64,000 bases of DNA from JAFCUW01 sp049897565 (GTDB lineage Bacteria; Pseudomonadota; Gammaproteobacteria; Burkholderiales; Burkholderiaceae_D), in NCBI RefSeq assembly GCF_049897565.1, contig NZ_JAFCWM010000007.1, positions 1 to 64,000 of the forward strand, given 5' to 3'. Below, piece by piece: positions 49,132-60,232 of the stretch (position 1 is its first letter; each line of letters opens with the position of its first letter). Position numbers and translations under genes: made by a program. A model generated the notes under the pieces. The model was given only the letters and a program-made list of their open reading frames with translations. It ran no database searches and was not told the DNA's origin.

Positions 49132-50118
49132 ATGTACGCACAACTGGTAGAAACGGGCCTGAAAAAAGTCCAGTCGATTTCGGAGATGGGCGAAGAAGAG
49201 CGCGCGTTCCAGGACCGCATCGACGCCGGCGTCAAGATCGAGGCCAAGGACTGGATGCCGGACGCTTACCGCAAGACGCTGATCCGCCAGATTTCGCAGC
49301 ACGCCCACTCGGAAATCGTCGGCCAGCTCCCCGAAGGCAACTGGGTCACCCGCGCGCCCACGCTCAAGCGCAAGTCGATCCTGCTGGCGAAGATCCAGGA
49401 CGAAGCCGGCCACGGCCTGTACCTGTACAGCGCCGCCGAAACGCTCGGCGTCTCGCGCGACGAACTGATCGCCGCCCTCCATTCCGGCAAGGCCAAGTAC
49501 TCCAGCATCTTCAATTACCCGACCCTGTCGTGGGCCGACATGGGCGCCATCGGCTGGCTGGTCGACGGCTCGGCCATCATCAACCAGATCCCGCTGTGCC
49601 GCTGCTCGTACGGGCCATACGCCCGCGCCATGATCCGCGTGTGCAAGGAAGAATCCTTCCACGCGCGCCAGGGCTACGACATCATGCTCAGCCTCGCCAA
49701 CGGCACGCCCGAACAGAAAGCCATGGCGCAGGATGCCCTGAACCGCTGGTGGTGGCCGTCCCTGATGATGTTCGGCCCGTCCGACGCCGAATCGGTCAAC
49801 AGCGCGCAGTCGGCGCAGTGGCGCATCAAGCTGTTCTCCAACGACGAACTGCGCCAGCGCATGGTCGACCAGACCGTGCCGCAAGCCGAATTCCTCGGCC
49901 TGACCGTGCCCGATCCCGACCTCAAGTTCAACGCCGAAACCGGCCACTATGAATTCGGCGAGATCGACTGGAGCGAGTTCCACAACGTCCTCAAGGGCAA
50001 CGGCCCGTGCAACAAGGAGCGCCTCAAGACCCGCGTCAAGGCCTGGGACGACGGCGCCTGGTTCCGCGAAGCGCTGGTCGCCTACGCCGACAAAAAATCG
50101 GCCCGCGCCGCCGCCTGA
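49132..50118 (+). CDS. paaA: 1,2-phenylacetyl-CoA epoxidase subunit PaaA (catalytic)
   Basis: A 328-aa ferritin-like diiron oxygenase subunit that epoxidises the ring of phenylacetyl-CoA. Diiron ligands are in QDEAGHGLYLYSAAE (ExxH) and EESFHARQGYD (ExxH). Other marks: RQISQHAHSEIVGQLPEGNW and NRWWWPSLMMFGPSD. The N-terminal extension before MYAQLV is not coding. First gene of the paa operon. Confidence 0.98.
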   Translation: MYAQLVETGLKKVQSISEMGEEERAFQDRIDAGVKIEAKDWMPDAYRKTLIRQISQHAHSEIVGQLPEGNWVTRAPTLKRKSILLAKIQDEAGHGLYLYSAAETLGVSRDELIAALHSGKAKYSSIFNYPTLSWADMGAIGWLVDGSAIINQIPLCRCSYGPYARAMIRVCKEESFHARQGYDIMLSLANGTPEQKAMAQDALNRWWWPSLMMFGPSDAESVNSAQSAQWRIKLFSNDELRQRMVDQTVPQAEFLGLTVPDPDLKFNAETGHYEFGEIDWSEFHNVLKGNGPCNKERLKTRVKAWDDGAWFREALVAYADKKSARAAA

Positions 50119-50138
50119 TAAAAACTACGGAGTACAGC

Positions 50139-50423
50139 ATGAGCAAAGAATGGCCCCTGTGGGAAGTCTTCATCCGCAGCCAGCATGGTCTGGCGCACAA
50201 ACACGTCGGCAGCCTGCACGCACCCGACGCCGAAATGGCCGTCAATAACGCGCGCGACGTCTACACCCGCCGCAACGAGGGCGTCTCGATCTGGGTCGTG
50301 CGCGCCACCGACATCGTCGCGTCCAGCCCGTCCGACAAGGGCGCCCTGTTCGAGCCGGCCAACAGCAAGGTGTATCGCCACCCGACCTTTTTCCCGATGC
50401 CTGAAGAAGTGAAGAACCTGTGA
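50139..50423 (+). CDS. paaB: 1,2-phenylacetyl-CoA epoxidase subunit PaaB
   Basis: A 94-aa small subunit of the epoxidase, required for complex assembly. WPLWEVFIRSQHGLAHKHVGSLHAPDAEMA and the ARDVYTRRNEGVSIWVVRA stretch are diagnostic. ATG 50139 follows paaA by 20 bp. Its stop overlaps the paaC GTG (GTGA). Confidence 0.97.
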   Translation: MSKEWPLWEVFIRSQHGLAHKHVGSLHAPDAEMAVNNARDVYTRRNEGVSIWVVRATDIVASSPSDKGALFEPANSKVYRHPTFFPMPEEVKNL

Positions 50424-51178
50424 GCGCGCAACACAAGATCGACTACCTGTTGCGCCAGGGCGACAATGCCCTGATCCTGTCGCAGCAGCTCTCCCAGCTG
50501 TGCGGCAAGGGCCCGGCGCTGGAAGAAGACATGGCGCTGACCAACGTCGCGCTCGACCTGCTCGGCCAGACCCGCATGTGGTACGGCTACGCCACCGAAC
50601 TCGAAGGCCAGGGCCGCAGCGAAGACGACCTGGCGTTCATGCGCGACGCGCCGGCGCTGCGCTGCTGCCTGCTCGTCGAGCAGCCGAACGGTAATTACGC
50701 CGACACCATGGTGCGCCAGTTCTACTTCGACACCTGGCACTACTTCCTGATGCTTGGCCTGCTCAAGTCGACCGATGCGCGGATCGCCGAAATCGCCGAA
50801 AAGTCGATCAAGGAAGTCACGTACCACCTGCGCCGCAGCGGTGACCTGATCGTGCGCCTCGGCGACGGCAGCGCCGAAAGCCACGCCAAGACCCAGGCCG
50901 CGGCCGATCAGCTGTGGATGTACACCGGCGAGATGTTCATCTACGACGCCATCGACAACGCCATGGCCGAGCAGGGCGTCGCGCCAGATGCCGCCGGCCT
51001 GCGCGCCGCCTTCGTCGAACACGTCGCCGAAATCTTCGCCGAAGCGACCATCACGATGCCGGCGCCGGACGCGTGGATGCAGCGCGGCGGCAAAAAAGGC
51101 GTGCACAGCGAGCACCTCGGCTTCATCCTCGCCGAGATGCAGTTCCTGCAGCGCGCCTATCCAGGAGCACAGTGGTAA
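50420..51178 (+). CDS. paaC: 1,2-phenylacetyl-CoA epoxidase subunit PaaC (structural)
   Basis: A 252-aa ferritin-like subunit that pairs with PaaA but has lost the metal site. DYLLRQGDNALILSQQLSQLCGKGPALEEDMALTNVALDLLGQTR is the conserved N-terminus; MVRQFYFDTWHYF follows. GTG start overlaps the paaB stop; the stop overlaps the paaD ATG (TAATG). Confidence 0.97.
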   Translation: MSAQHKIDYLLRQGDNALILSQQLSQLCGKGPALEEDMALTNVALDLLGQTRMWYGYATELEGQGRSEDDLAFMRDAPALRCCLLVEQPNGNYADTMVRQFYFDTWHYFLMLGLLKSTDARIAEIAEKSIKEVTYHLRRSGDLIVRLGDGSAESHAKTQAAADQLWMYTGEMFIYDAIDNAMAEQGVAPDAAGLRAAFVEHVAEIFAEATITMPAPDAWMQRGGKKGVHSEHLGFILAEMQFLQRAYPGAQW

Positions 51179-51699
51179 TGATGCAGCAGGCAGTCGGCAG
51201 CGCACAGGTGTGGGACTGGCTCGGCCAGGTCGCCGACCCCGAGATTCCCGTGATCTCGGTGGTCGACCTTGGCATCGTGCGCGCCGTCGAATGGGACGGC
51301 GACGAATGCGTCGTCACCATCACGCCGACCTATTCGGGCTGCCCGGCGATGCAGGTGATCGCCGAAGCGGTCACCGAAGCGCTGCACAGCCACGGCGTGC
51401 CGAAGGTGCGGCTGGTGAACCAGCTCTCGCCCGCCTGGACCACCGACTGGATGAGCGAAGCGGGCAAGCTCGCGCTGAAAGGCTACGGCATCGCGCCGCC
51501 GGCGCAGCAGGTCATCGACATCAGCGGCCTGCACGCCGGCGTCAAGCGCGGCCCGGTGCCGCCCAAACTGATCGTCGCCTGCCCCAACTGCGGCTCGACC
51601 CACACCGAGCTGACCAGCCAATTCGGCTCGACGCCCTGCAAGGCGCTCTACAAGTGCCTCGACTGCCGCGAGCCCTTCGATTATTTCAAGTGCCACTAA
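51178..51699 (+). CDS. paaD: PaaD, Fe-S maturation factor of the epoxidase
   Basis: A 173-aa protein with an N-terminal DUF59/MIP18 domain (VADPEIPVISVVDLGIVRAVEWDGDECVVTITPTYSGCPAMQVI) and a C-terminal zinc ribbon with four Cys (CPNCGSTHTELTSQFGSTPCKALYKCLDCREPF). It loads iron-sulfur into the PaaE reductase in the epoxidase complex. ATG 51178 is used, with AGGAG upstream. Translationally coupled to paaC. Confidence 0.96.
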   Translation: MMQQAVGSAQVWDWLGQVADPEIPVISVVDLGIVRAVEWDGDECVVTITPTYSGCPAMQVIAEAVTEALHSHGVPKVRLVNQLSPAWTTDWMSEAGKLALKGYGIAPPAQQVIDISGLHAGVKRGPVPPKLIVACPNCGSTHTELTSQFGSTPCKALYKCLDCREPFDYFKCH

Positions 51700-51707
51700 G
51701 GCCCGAC

Positions 51708-52784
51708 ATGAGCAAATTTCATCCCCTGACGGTTGCGGCGGTGCGCAACGAAACGCGCGACACCATCGCCGTCACCTTCAACGTGCCGCCCGAACTGGCC
51801 GACAGCTTCCGCTACCAGCAGGGCCAGCACCTGACCTTGCGCGCGCTGATCAATGACGAAGACGTGCGCCGCTCCTACTCGATCTGTTCGTCGGTGCAGG
51901 ACGACCTGCTGCGCGTGGCCATCAAGCGCACCACCGGCGGCCTGTTCTCGACCTGGGCCAACGACACCGTCAAGCCTGGCACCGTCATCGATGTGATGCC
52001 GCCGATGGGCCACTTCAACACGCAGCTGTCGGCCGACAACACGCGCAACTACGTCGCCTTTGCCGCCGGCAGCGGCATCACGCCGATCCTGTCGATCATC
52101 AAGACCACGCTGCTGGCCGAACCGAACAGCCGCTTCACGCTCTTTTACGGCAACCGCGCGTCATCGTCCGTCATCTTCAAGGAAGAGCTGACCGACCTGA
52201 AGGACATGTACATGGGCCGCCTGCAGCTGGCCTACGTGATGAGCCGCGAGCAGCAGGACATCGACCTGTTCAACGGCCGCATCACCAAGGAAAAGACCGA
52301 ACAGCTGCTGCGCCACTGGATCCGCGTCGAAGACATCGACACGGCCTTCATCTGCGGGCCGGAAGACATGATGCTGGGTGTCTCGGCCGCGCTGCAGGAA
52401 GCCGGCATGCCCAAGCACGACATCAAGATCGAGCTGTTCGCCGCCAGCATCCCGAAGCACCAGCACAAGCCGCGCGCCCTCAGCGCCGACGTGCCGCACG
52501 AGACCGAGGTCACCGTCATCATGGACGGCAACCACACCACGTTCGCGATGGACAAGGACAAGGAATCGATCCTCGACGCCGGCCTGCGCGCCGGCATCGA
52601 CATGCGCTACTCGTGCAAGGGCGGCGTATGCTCGACCTGCCGCTGCAAGCTAATCGACGGCAAGGTCGACATGGACGTCAACTATGCGCTCGAGGATTAC
52701 GAGATCGCGCGCGGCTTCATCTTGTCCTGCCAGAGCTTTCCCGTGACCGACAAGGTGATCGTCGACTTCGACCAGGCCGAGTAA
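51708..52784 (+). CDS. paaE: 1,2-phenylacetyl-CoA epoxidase subunit PaaE (reductase)
   Basis: A 358-aa FAD/NAD(P)H reductase with an N-terminal ferredoxin-NADP reductase domain (RRSYSICSSVQDDLLRVAIKR; GSGITPILSIIKTTL) and a C-terminal 2Fe-2S ferredoxin domain with CKGGVCSTCRCK and a distal Cys (FILSCQSFP). It passes electrons from NADPH to PaaA. Last of the five epoxidase genes. Confidence 0.97.
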   Translation: MSKFHPLTVAAVRNETRDTIAVTFNVPPELADSFRYQQGQHLTLRALINDEDVRRSYSICSSVQDDLLRVAIKRTTGGLFSTWANDTVKPGTVIDVMPPMGHFNTQLSADNTRNYVAFAAGSGITPILSIIKTTLLAEPNSRFTLFYGNRASSSVIFKEELTDLKDMYMGRLQLAYVMSREQQDIDLFNGRITKEKTEQLLRHWIRVEDIDTAFICGPEDMMLGVSAALQEAGMPKHDIKIELFAASIPKHQHKPRALSADVPHETEVTVIMDGNHTTFAMDKDKESILDAGLRAGIDMRYSCKGGVCSTCRCKLIDGKVDMDVNYALEDYEIARGFILSCQSFPVTDKVIVDFDQAE

Positions 52785-52811
52785 CCCACAACAACAATAG
52801 TTGGAGACCGC

Positions 52812-53603
52812 ATGAACTACGACAGCATCCTGTTCCAGATCGAGAACGGCGTCGCCAAGCTGACCTTGAACCGCCCCGATAAGCTCAACAGCTTCACCCA
52901 GGCCATGCACATCGAAGTGCGTCATGCGCTGGCCCTCACGGCCACCGATCCGAGCGTGCGCGTGCTGGTGCTGACCGGCGCCGGCCGTGGTTTTTGCGCC
53001 GGCCAGGACCTGGGCGACCGCGCGGTCGAACCGGGCAAGGAGGGCGTCGACCTCGGCGCCTCGGTCGAGCAGTACTACGCGCCGCTGGTGCTGTCGCTGC
53101 GCGCGCTGCCGATGCCGGTGATCTGCGCCGTCAACGGCGTCGCCGCCGGCGCCGGCGCCAACCTGGCGCTGGCCTGCGACATCGTGCTGGCCGCCAAATC
53201 GGCCAGCTTCATCGAATCGTTCTGCAAGCTCGGGCTGATCCCCGACACCGGCGGCACCTGGCATCTGCCGCGGCTGATCGGCCAGGCGCGCGCCACGGGC
53301 CTGGCCATGCTGGGCGAAAAACTGAGCGCCGAAAAAGCCGAGCAGTGGGGCCTGATCTGGAAGTGCGTCGACGACGCCGCGCTGATGGACGAAGCGATGG
53401 CGATGGCCGAACAGTTCGCGGTGGCGCCGACCAAGGGTCTCGCCTTCACCAAGACGGCGCTGCAGGCCAGCTACGCCAACACGCTGCCCGAGCAGCTCAA
53501 GCTCGAAGGCGAGATGATGCGCGAACTCGGTTACAGCCATGACTACAAGGAGGGCGTCGCCGCCTTCATCGCCAAGCGTCCCGCCAACTTCCGCGGAGAA
53601 TGA
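52812..53603 (+). CDS. paaG: 2-(1,2-epoxy-1,2-dihydrophenyl)acetyl-CoA isomerase PaaG
   Basis: A 263-aa crotonase-family enzyme that converts the epoxide to oxepin-CoA. LTLNRPDKLNSFTQAMH, GAGRGFCAGQDLGDRAVEP, GVAAGAGANLALACDIVLAA, and FCKLGLIPDTGGTW match PaaG rather than the hydratase PaaF. Start ATG 52812, 27 bp behind paaE. No second crotonase gene (paaF) is in the window. Confidence 0.92.
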   Translation: MNYDSILFQIENGVAKLTLNRPDKLNSFTQAMHIEVRHALALTATDPSVRVLVLTGAGRGFCAGQDLGDRAVEPGKEGVDLGASVEQYYAPLVLSLRALPMPVICAVNGVAAGAGANLALACDIVLAAKSASFIESFCKLGLIPDTGGTWHLPRLIGQARATGLAMLGEKLSAEKAEQWGLIWKCVDDAALMDEAMAMAEQFAVAPTKGLAFTKTALQASYANTLPEQLKLEGEMMRELGYSHDYKEGVAAFIAKRPANFRGE

Positions 53604-53604
53604 C

Positions 53605-55167
53605 ATGACAGCTCTCGAAAAAGACAGTGTCGTTGCGGTAGTGGGCAGCGGCGCCATGGGTTCCGGTATTGCGCAGGTAGCCGCCAGCGCCGGCCACCGC
53701 GTGCTGCTGTTCGATACCCGCACCGACGCCGCCGCCAAGGCGATCGCCGCCATCGGCAAGGTCTACGACCGGCTGCTCGAAAAAGGCCGCATGACGGCCG
53801 CCGACGCGGCCGCGGCCAAGGCCCGCCTGCAGGTCGCAGCCAGCCTGGCCGACATGCGCGACGCCGCCATCGTCGTCGAGGCCATTGTCGAGAACCTGCA
53901 AGCCAAGCGCACGCTGTTCGCCGACCTCGAAACCATCGTCGCCGACGACTGCATCCTCGCCACCAATACCTCGTCCATTTCCGTCACCGCCATTGCGGCC
54001 GAACTGCGCCGCCCGCAGCGCGTCGTCGGCATGCACTTCTTTAACCCGGTGCCGCTGATGGCGCTGGTCGAAGTGATCAGCGGCCTGGCCACCGAAGCGG
54101 CCGTCGCCGATGCCGTCTACGCCGCAGCGGCCACCTGGGGCAAGAACCCGGTGCACGCCAAATCGACGCCCGGCTTCATCGTCAATCGCGTCGCCCGCCC
54201 GTTCTACGGCGAAGCGCTGCGCCTGCTGTCCGAGCAGGCCGCCGACGCCGCCACGCTCGATGCGGTGATGCGCGAAGCCGGCGCCTTCCGCATGGGCCCC
54301 TTCGAGCTGATGGACCTGATCGGCCACGACGTCAATTTTTCGGTCACCCAGTCGGTGCACCAGGCCTACTTCGGCGACCCGCGCTTTGCGCCCTCGGTGC
54401 TGCAGCAGGAGATGGTCAATGCCGGCTTCTTTGGCCGCAAATCGGGCCGCGGCTTTTACCAGTACGGCGACGACCACGCCATGCCGGCGCCGCAAACCGA
54501 AGCGCCGCAGCCGCGCCCTGAAACGCTCAGCGTCAGCATCGAGCCGGGCGCCGTCGACATCGTCACCAACCAGATGGAACAGCGTTTCGCCGGCGCCGGC
54601 TTCACCGTCGCGCATCGCAAGCCGCTGCCCGGGGCCGCCGAACACGAGGCGCCGGCCTTCCACTGCAACGGCGCGGCCGTCTTCGTCACCGATGGGCGCA
54701 GCGCCACCGAACGCGCGGCCGCCAACAAGCATCCCGACACGGTGCTGTACGACCTGGCGTTCGACTACGCCGGCGCCGGCCGCATCGCGCTGGCCAAGGC
54801 CGACCAGTGCAGCGACGCTGCCTGGCTATCGGTGGTCGGGCTGTTCCAGGCCGCCGGCTTTGCCGTCACCCGCATCGACGACGTGCCCGGCATGGTCGTC
54901 ATGCGCACCGTCGCCATGCTCGCCAACGAGGCGGCCGACGCCGTCAACCAGGGCGTCTGCAGCGCCGCCGCGGTCGACATCGCGATGCAAAAGGGCGTCA
55001 ACTATCCGCGCGGCCCGCTGGCCTGGACCGACGCCATCGGCGTCGCGCAAGTCGTTACCGTCCTCACCAACCTGGCCGCCAGCTACGGGGAGGACCGCTA
55101 CCGTGTCTCGCCGCTGCTGCGCCGCAAACTCGCCGCCGCGCCGGCAGGAGCACGTTTTCATGCATAG
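53605..55167 (+). CDS. paaH: 3-hydroxyacyl-CoA dehydrogenase PaaH
   Basis: A 520-aa NAD-dependent dehydrogenase for the beta-oxidation of the ring-opened dicarboxyl-CoA. The Rossmann motif VVGSGAMGSGIAQ is at 12-24; TNTSSISVTAIA, GMHFFNPVPLMALVEVISG and TPGFIVNRVARPFYGEA follow, with a duplicated C-terminal domain ending GPLAWTDAIG. About 15 residues longer than usual. It overlaps paaI by 8 bp. Confidence 0.94.
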   Translation: MTALEKDSVVAVVGSGAMGSGIAQVAASAGHRVLLFDTRTDAAAKAIAAIGKVYDRLLEKGRMTAADAAAAKARLQVAASLADMRDAAIVVEAIVENLQAKRTLFADLETIVADDCILATNTSSISVTAIAAELRRPQRVVGMHFFNPVPLMALVEVISGLATEAAVADAVYAAAATWGKNPVHAKSTPGFIVNRVARPFYGEALRLLSEQAADAATLDAVMREAGAFRMGPFELMDLIGHDVNFSVTQSVHQAYFGDPRFAPSVLQQEMVNAGFFGRKSGRGFYQYGDDHAMPAPQTEAPQPRPETLSVSIEPGAVDIVTNQMEQRFAGAGFTVAHRKPLPGAAEHEAPAFHCNGAAVFVTDGRSATERAAANKHPDTVLYDLAFDYAGAGRIALAKADQCSDAAWLSVVGLFQAAGFAVTRIDDVPGMVVMRTVAMLANEAADAVNQGVCSAAAVDIAMQKGVNYPRGPLAWTDAIGVAQVVTVLTNLAASYGEDRYRVSPLLRRKLAAAPAGARFHA

Positions 55168-55600
55168 TAATCCCCAGGCTTTGGCTGAACTGGCCGGCAA
55201 GGCCATGTACGAGCGCGATCCCTCCAGCCAGGCGCTCGGCATGCTGCTGGCCGAAATCCGGCCCGGCTACGCGCGCATGACGATGCCGGTGCGCGCCGAT
55301 ATGCTCAACGGCCACCAGACCTGCCACGGCGGCTACATCTTCATGCTGGCCGACAGCGCCTTCGCCTTCGCCTGCAATTCGCACAACCACAACACGGTGG
55401 GCGCCGGCTGCGCCATCGATTACCTGGCGCCGGGCCGCGAGGGCGACCTGCTGACCGCCGAAGCGACCGAGCAGGCGCTCGCCGGCAAGACCGGCGTCTA
55501 CGACATCAAGGTGCTCAACCAGGACGGCCGCACCATCGCGCTGTTCCGCGGTAAGTCGCACCGGGTCGCCGGCCTGGTGGCCGAAGTCAACGCCGCCTGA
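55160..55600 (+). CDS. paaI: hydroxyphenylacetyl-CoA thioesterase PaaI
   Basis: A 146-aa hotdog-fold thioesterase: MLNGHQTCHGGYIFMLADSAFAFACNSH with the conserved acidic residue and GCAIDYLAPGREGDLL. It rescues CoA from dead-end products of the pathway. ATG 55160 starts inside the paaH stop region and has AGGAG upstream. Confidence 0.95.
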   Translation: MHSNPQALAELAGKAMYERDPSSQALGMLLAEIRPGYARMTMPVRADMLNGHQTCHGGYIFMLADSAFAFACNSHNHNTVGAGCAIDYLAPGREGDLLTAEATEQALAGKTGVYDIKVLNQDGRTIALFRGKSHRVAGLVAEVNAA

Positions 55601-55625
55601 CACGAATTCAAAGAAGGAGACAAGC

Positions 55626-56936
<1,311 letters not shown>

Positions 56937-56952
56937 TTTCAAGGAGCAGTCA

Positions 56953-58167
56953 GTGAGCCAATTTTCCGACGCATTCATTTGCGACGCCATCCGTACACCA
57001 TTCGCCCGCTTCGGCGGCGCCCTCGCCACCGTGCGCGCCGACGACCTCGCAGCGCTGCCGATCGCCGCGCTCATGGCACGTAATCCCGATGTCGACTGGT
57101 CGATGGTCGACGACGTCTACTACGGCTGCGCCAACCAGGCCGGTGAAGACAACCGCAACGTCGCCCACATGGCCAGCCTGCTGGCCGGCCTGCCGGTCGA
57201 CGTCCCCGGCAGCACCATCAACCGCCTGTGCGGATCGAGCATGGACGCCGTCGGCATCGGCGCGCGCGCCATCAAGGCCGGCGAAGCGCACCTGATCATC
57301 GCCGGCGGCGTCGAGAGCATGACGCGCGCGCCGTTCGTCATGGCCAAGGCCGAAAGCGCCTTTTCGCGCGCCGCAAAAATCGAAGACACCACCATCGGCT
57401 GGCGCCTCGTCAACCCGTTAATGAAGAAGATGTACGGCATCGACTCGATGCCCGAGACGGCCGAAAACGTCGCCCGCGAGTTCAACGTCAGCCGCGCCGA
57501 CCAGGATGCCTTTGCGGTGCGCAGCCAGCAGCGCTGGGCCGCGGCCAACGCCGCCGGATTCTTCAAGGACGAAATCGTCGCGGTAACCGTACACCAGAAA
57601 AAAGGCGAGTCGCGCCAGTTCGACACCGACGAGCACCCGCGTCCCGACACCACCATCGAGATGCTGGCCAAGCTGAAGGGCGTCGTCACGCCCGACGGCA
57701 GCGTCACTGCCGGCAATGCGTCCGGCGTCAACGACGGCGCCTGCGCCATCCTGATCGCATCCGGCGGCGCCGCCGAGCGCTTTGGCCTGACGCCGCGCGC
57801 CCGCGTCGTCGGCATGGCCACCGCGGGCCTGGCGCCGCGCATCATGGGCTTCGGCCCGTCGCCGGCGTCGAAGAAGGTGCTGGCAATGACCGGCCTGACG
57901 ATTGGCCAGATGGACGTCATCGAACTCAATGAAGCCTTCGCCGCCCAGGGCCTGGCCGTGACCCGCGACCTCGGCCTGGCCGACGACGCCGCCCACGTCA
58001 ACGCCAATGGCGGCGCCATCGCCCTCGGCCATCCGCTCGGCGCTTCCGGCGCGCGGCTGGTCACCACCGCCGTCAACCAGCTTCACCGCACTGGCGGGCG
58101 CTACGCGCTGTGCACCATGTGCATCGGCGTCGGCCAGGGCATCGCCATGATCATCGAGCGCGTTTAG
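56953..58167 (+). CDS. paaJ: beta-ketoadipyl-CoA/3-oxo-5,6-dehydrosuberyl-CoA thiolase PaaJ
   Basis: A 404-aa thiolase: DAIRTPFARFGGALATVRADDL, catalytic Cys93 in STINRLCGSSMDAV, GGVESMTRAPFVMAKA, NGGAIALGHPLGASGARL and CMCIGVGQGIA with the second Cys. It releases acetyl-CoA in the last steps. The GTG 56953 is the start, 16 bp after paaK. Confidence 0.95.
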   Translation: MSQFSDAFICDAIRTPFARFGGALATVRADDLAALPIAALMARNPDVDWSMVDDVYYGCANQAGEDNRNVAHMASLLAGLPVDVPGSTINRLCGSSMDAVGIGARAIKAGEAHLIIAGGVESMTRAPFVMAKAESAFSRAAKIEDTTIGWRLVNPLMKKMYGIDSMPETAENVAREFNVSRADQDAFAVRSQQRWAAANAAGFFKDEIVAVTVHQKKGESRQFDTDEHPRPDTTIEMLAKLKGVVTPDGSVTAGNASGVNDGACAILIASGGAAERFGLTPRARVVGMATAGLAPRIMGFGPSPASKKVLAMTGLTIGQMDVIELNEAFAAQGLAVTRDLGLADDAAHVNANGGAIALGHPLGASGARLVTTAVNQLHRTGGRYALCTMCIGVGQGIAMIIERV

Positions 58168-58196
58168 TACCAATACCACCCACCCCAGGAGACATC

Positions 58197-59348
58197 ATGT
58201 TTAAAACTATACTTAAAAAATCCATCCTGTTCGCAGCCATGGCCTTTGCAGCCGCCAGCGCGTCCGCCGCCGATCCGATCCGCATCGGTTCGGTGCTGTC
58301 GGTGTCCGGTCCTGCCGCCTTCCTCGGCGACCCTGAACTGAAAACGCTGCAGCTGTACGTCGAGAAGATCAACGCCGAAGGCGGCGTCCTTGGCCGCAAG
58401 CTCGAGCTGGTGCACTACGACGACGGCAGCGACGCGGCCAAGGCCAACAGCTTCACCAAGCGCCTGATCGAGTCCGACAAGGTCGACGTTCTGATCGGCG
58501 GCACCACCACCGGCGCCACCATGGCGATGGCCCCGCTGGTGGCCACCGCCAGCCTGCCGTTCATTTCGCTCGCCGGCGCCGTCGTCGTCATCGACCCGGT
58601 CAAGAAATGGGTCTTCAAGACGCCGCACACCGACCGCATGGCGGCCGAGAAGGTGTTCGAAGACATGAAGAAGCGCGGCATCACCAAGGTCGGCCTGCTG
58701 TCGGAAACCAGTGGTTTTGGCGCGTCCGGCCGCAAGGAGACCCAGACCGTCGCCGCCAAATACGGCATCACGCTCGTCGCCGACGAGACCTATGGCCCGA
58801 AAGACACCGACATCACCGCGCAGCTGACCCGCATCAAGGGCGTGGCCGGCGTACAGGCCGTGTTCGTGTTCGGCCTTGGCCAGGGTCCGGCGGTCGTCAC
58901 CAAGAACTACGGCCAGCTCGGCATGACCGCGCTGCCGATGTACCAGTCGCACGGCGTCGCCTCCGACGAGTACCTGAAGTTGTCCGGCAAGGCCGCCGAA
59001 GGCGTGCGCCTGCCGTCGCCGGCGCTGCTGATCGCCGCCGCGCTGCCGGCCAGCGACCCGCAAAAGGCAATCGTCACCAGCTACGACAAGTTGTACAAGG
59101 AGCGCTACAAGATGGAGCCGTCCACCTTCGGCGGCTACGCGCTCGACGCGCTGAACCTGTCGATCGACGCCATCAAGCGCGCCGGCGGCACCGACCGCGA
59201 GAAAGTGCGCGCGGCACTCGAAACCACCAAGGGCTTCGTCGCCACCACCGGTGTCTTCAACATGTCGCCGACCGACCACATGGGACTGGACCTTTCCGCG
59301 TTCCGCATGGTCGAAGTCAAGAACGGCGACTGGCAGCTGCTGAAATAA
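58197..59348 (+). CDS. branched-chain-type ABC transporter substrate-binding protein
   Basis: A 383-aa periplasmic type-I binding protein (LivK/HAAT family) with a signal peptide (MFKTILKKSILFAAMAFAAASASA). RIGSVLSVSGPAAFLGDPELKTLQLYVEKINAEGG is the family start. It opens a complete ABC system in the middle of the paa operon and so probably binds phenylacetate or a related aromatic acid (inference). AGGAG precedes ATG 58197. Confidence 0.92.
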   Translation: MFKTILKKSILFAAMAFAAASASAADPIRIGSVLSVSGPAAFLGDPELKTLQLYVEKINAEGGVLGRKLELVHYDDGSDAAKANSFTKRLIESDKVDVLIGGTTTGATMAMAPLVATASLPFISLAGAVVVIDPVKKWVFKTPHTDRMAAEKVFEDMKKRGITKVGLLSETSGFGASGRKETQTVAAKYGITLVADETYGPKDTDITAQLTRIKGVAGVQAVFVFGLGQGPAVVTKNYGQLGMTALPMYQSHGVASDEYLKLSGKAAEGVRLPSPALLIAAALPASDPQKAIVTSYDKLYKERYKMEPSTFGGYALDALNLSIDAIKRAGGTDREKVRAALETTKGFVATTGVFNMSPTDHMGLDLSAFRMVEVKNGDWQLLK

Positions 59349-59356
59349 GGTCTTCG

Positions 59357-60232
59357 ATGCTCGCTCAATTCCTCCAGTTCCTGTATTCGGGAATGACGGT
59401 CGGTTCGGCCTATGCGCTTGCGGCGCTGGGCTTCACGATCATCTACAACACCAGCGGCGTGATCAACTTCGCTCAGGGTGAATTCATCATGCTCGGCGGG
59501 ATGCTGGCGGCCATCATGGCCGGCGCCGGCGTGCCGCTGCCGCTGGCGATTCTAGTCGCCGTCGTCGCCACCGCCGTCGTTGGCCTGGTGATGGAAAAGG
59601 CCGTCATCGAACCGGCGCAAAACGCCGAAGTGGTCACCCTGATCATCATCACGATCGGGGCGTCGCTGACGGTGCGCGGGCTGGTGCAGATCTGGCTGGG
59701 AAAGGGCACGCATTCGCTGCCGGCGTTTTCGGGCGATACGCCGATCATGCTGCTGGGCGCGAGCCTGCTGCCGCAAAGCCTGTGGGTGCTGGGCGTCACG
59801 CTTGCCATCGTTGCGGTGCTGGCGTGGTTCTTTGGCCGCACCTTGCTCGGCAAGGCGATGCTGGCGACCTCGCACAACAAGCTGGCCGCGCAGCTGGTCG
59901 GCATCAACACGCGCCGCGTGCTGCTGCTGTCGTTCGGCCTGGCCGCGCTGCTCGGCGCCCTCGGCGGCATCCTGGTCGCGCCAATTACGTACACGTCCTA
60001 TGACGCCGGCATCATGCTGGGCCTGAAAGGCTTCGTCGCCGCGGTGCTGGGCGGCCTTGGTGGCGGCGTCGGCGCGGTGGCCGGTGGCCTGATCCTCGGC
60101 ATCGCCGAAGCCATGACGGCCGGGTACATCTCGTCGTCGTACAAGGACGCGGTGCCGTTCGTGCTGATCTTGCTGATCTTGTTCTTCATGCCGCGCGGCC
60201 TGTTCGGCGCCAAGATCTCGGAGCGCGTATGA
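59357..60232 (+). CDS. ABC transporter permease (LivH type)
   Basis: A 291-aa inner-membrane permease with eight predicted helices. GMTVGSAYALAALGFTIIYNTSGVINFAQGEFIMLGGM is the LivH signature, and GLKGFVAAVLGGLGGGVGAVAGGLILGIAE the C-terminal one. Eight bp behind the binding-protein gene; its stop overlaps the LivM-type gene by 4 bp. Confidence 0.94.
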   Translation: MLAQFLQFLYSGMTVGSAYALAALGFTIIYNTSGVINFAQGEFIMLGGMLAAIMAGAGVPLPLAILVAVVATAVVGLVMEKAVIEPAQNAEVVTLIIITIGASLTVRGLVQIWLGKGTHSLPAFSGDTPIMLLGASLLPQSLWVLGVTLAIVAVLAWFFGRTLLGKAMLATSHNKLAAQLVGINTRRVLLLSFGLAALLGALGGILVAPITYTSYDAGIMLGLKGFVAAVLGGLGGGVGAVAGGLILGIAEAMTAGYISSSYKDAVPFVLILLILFFMPRGLFGAKISERV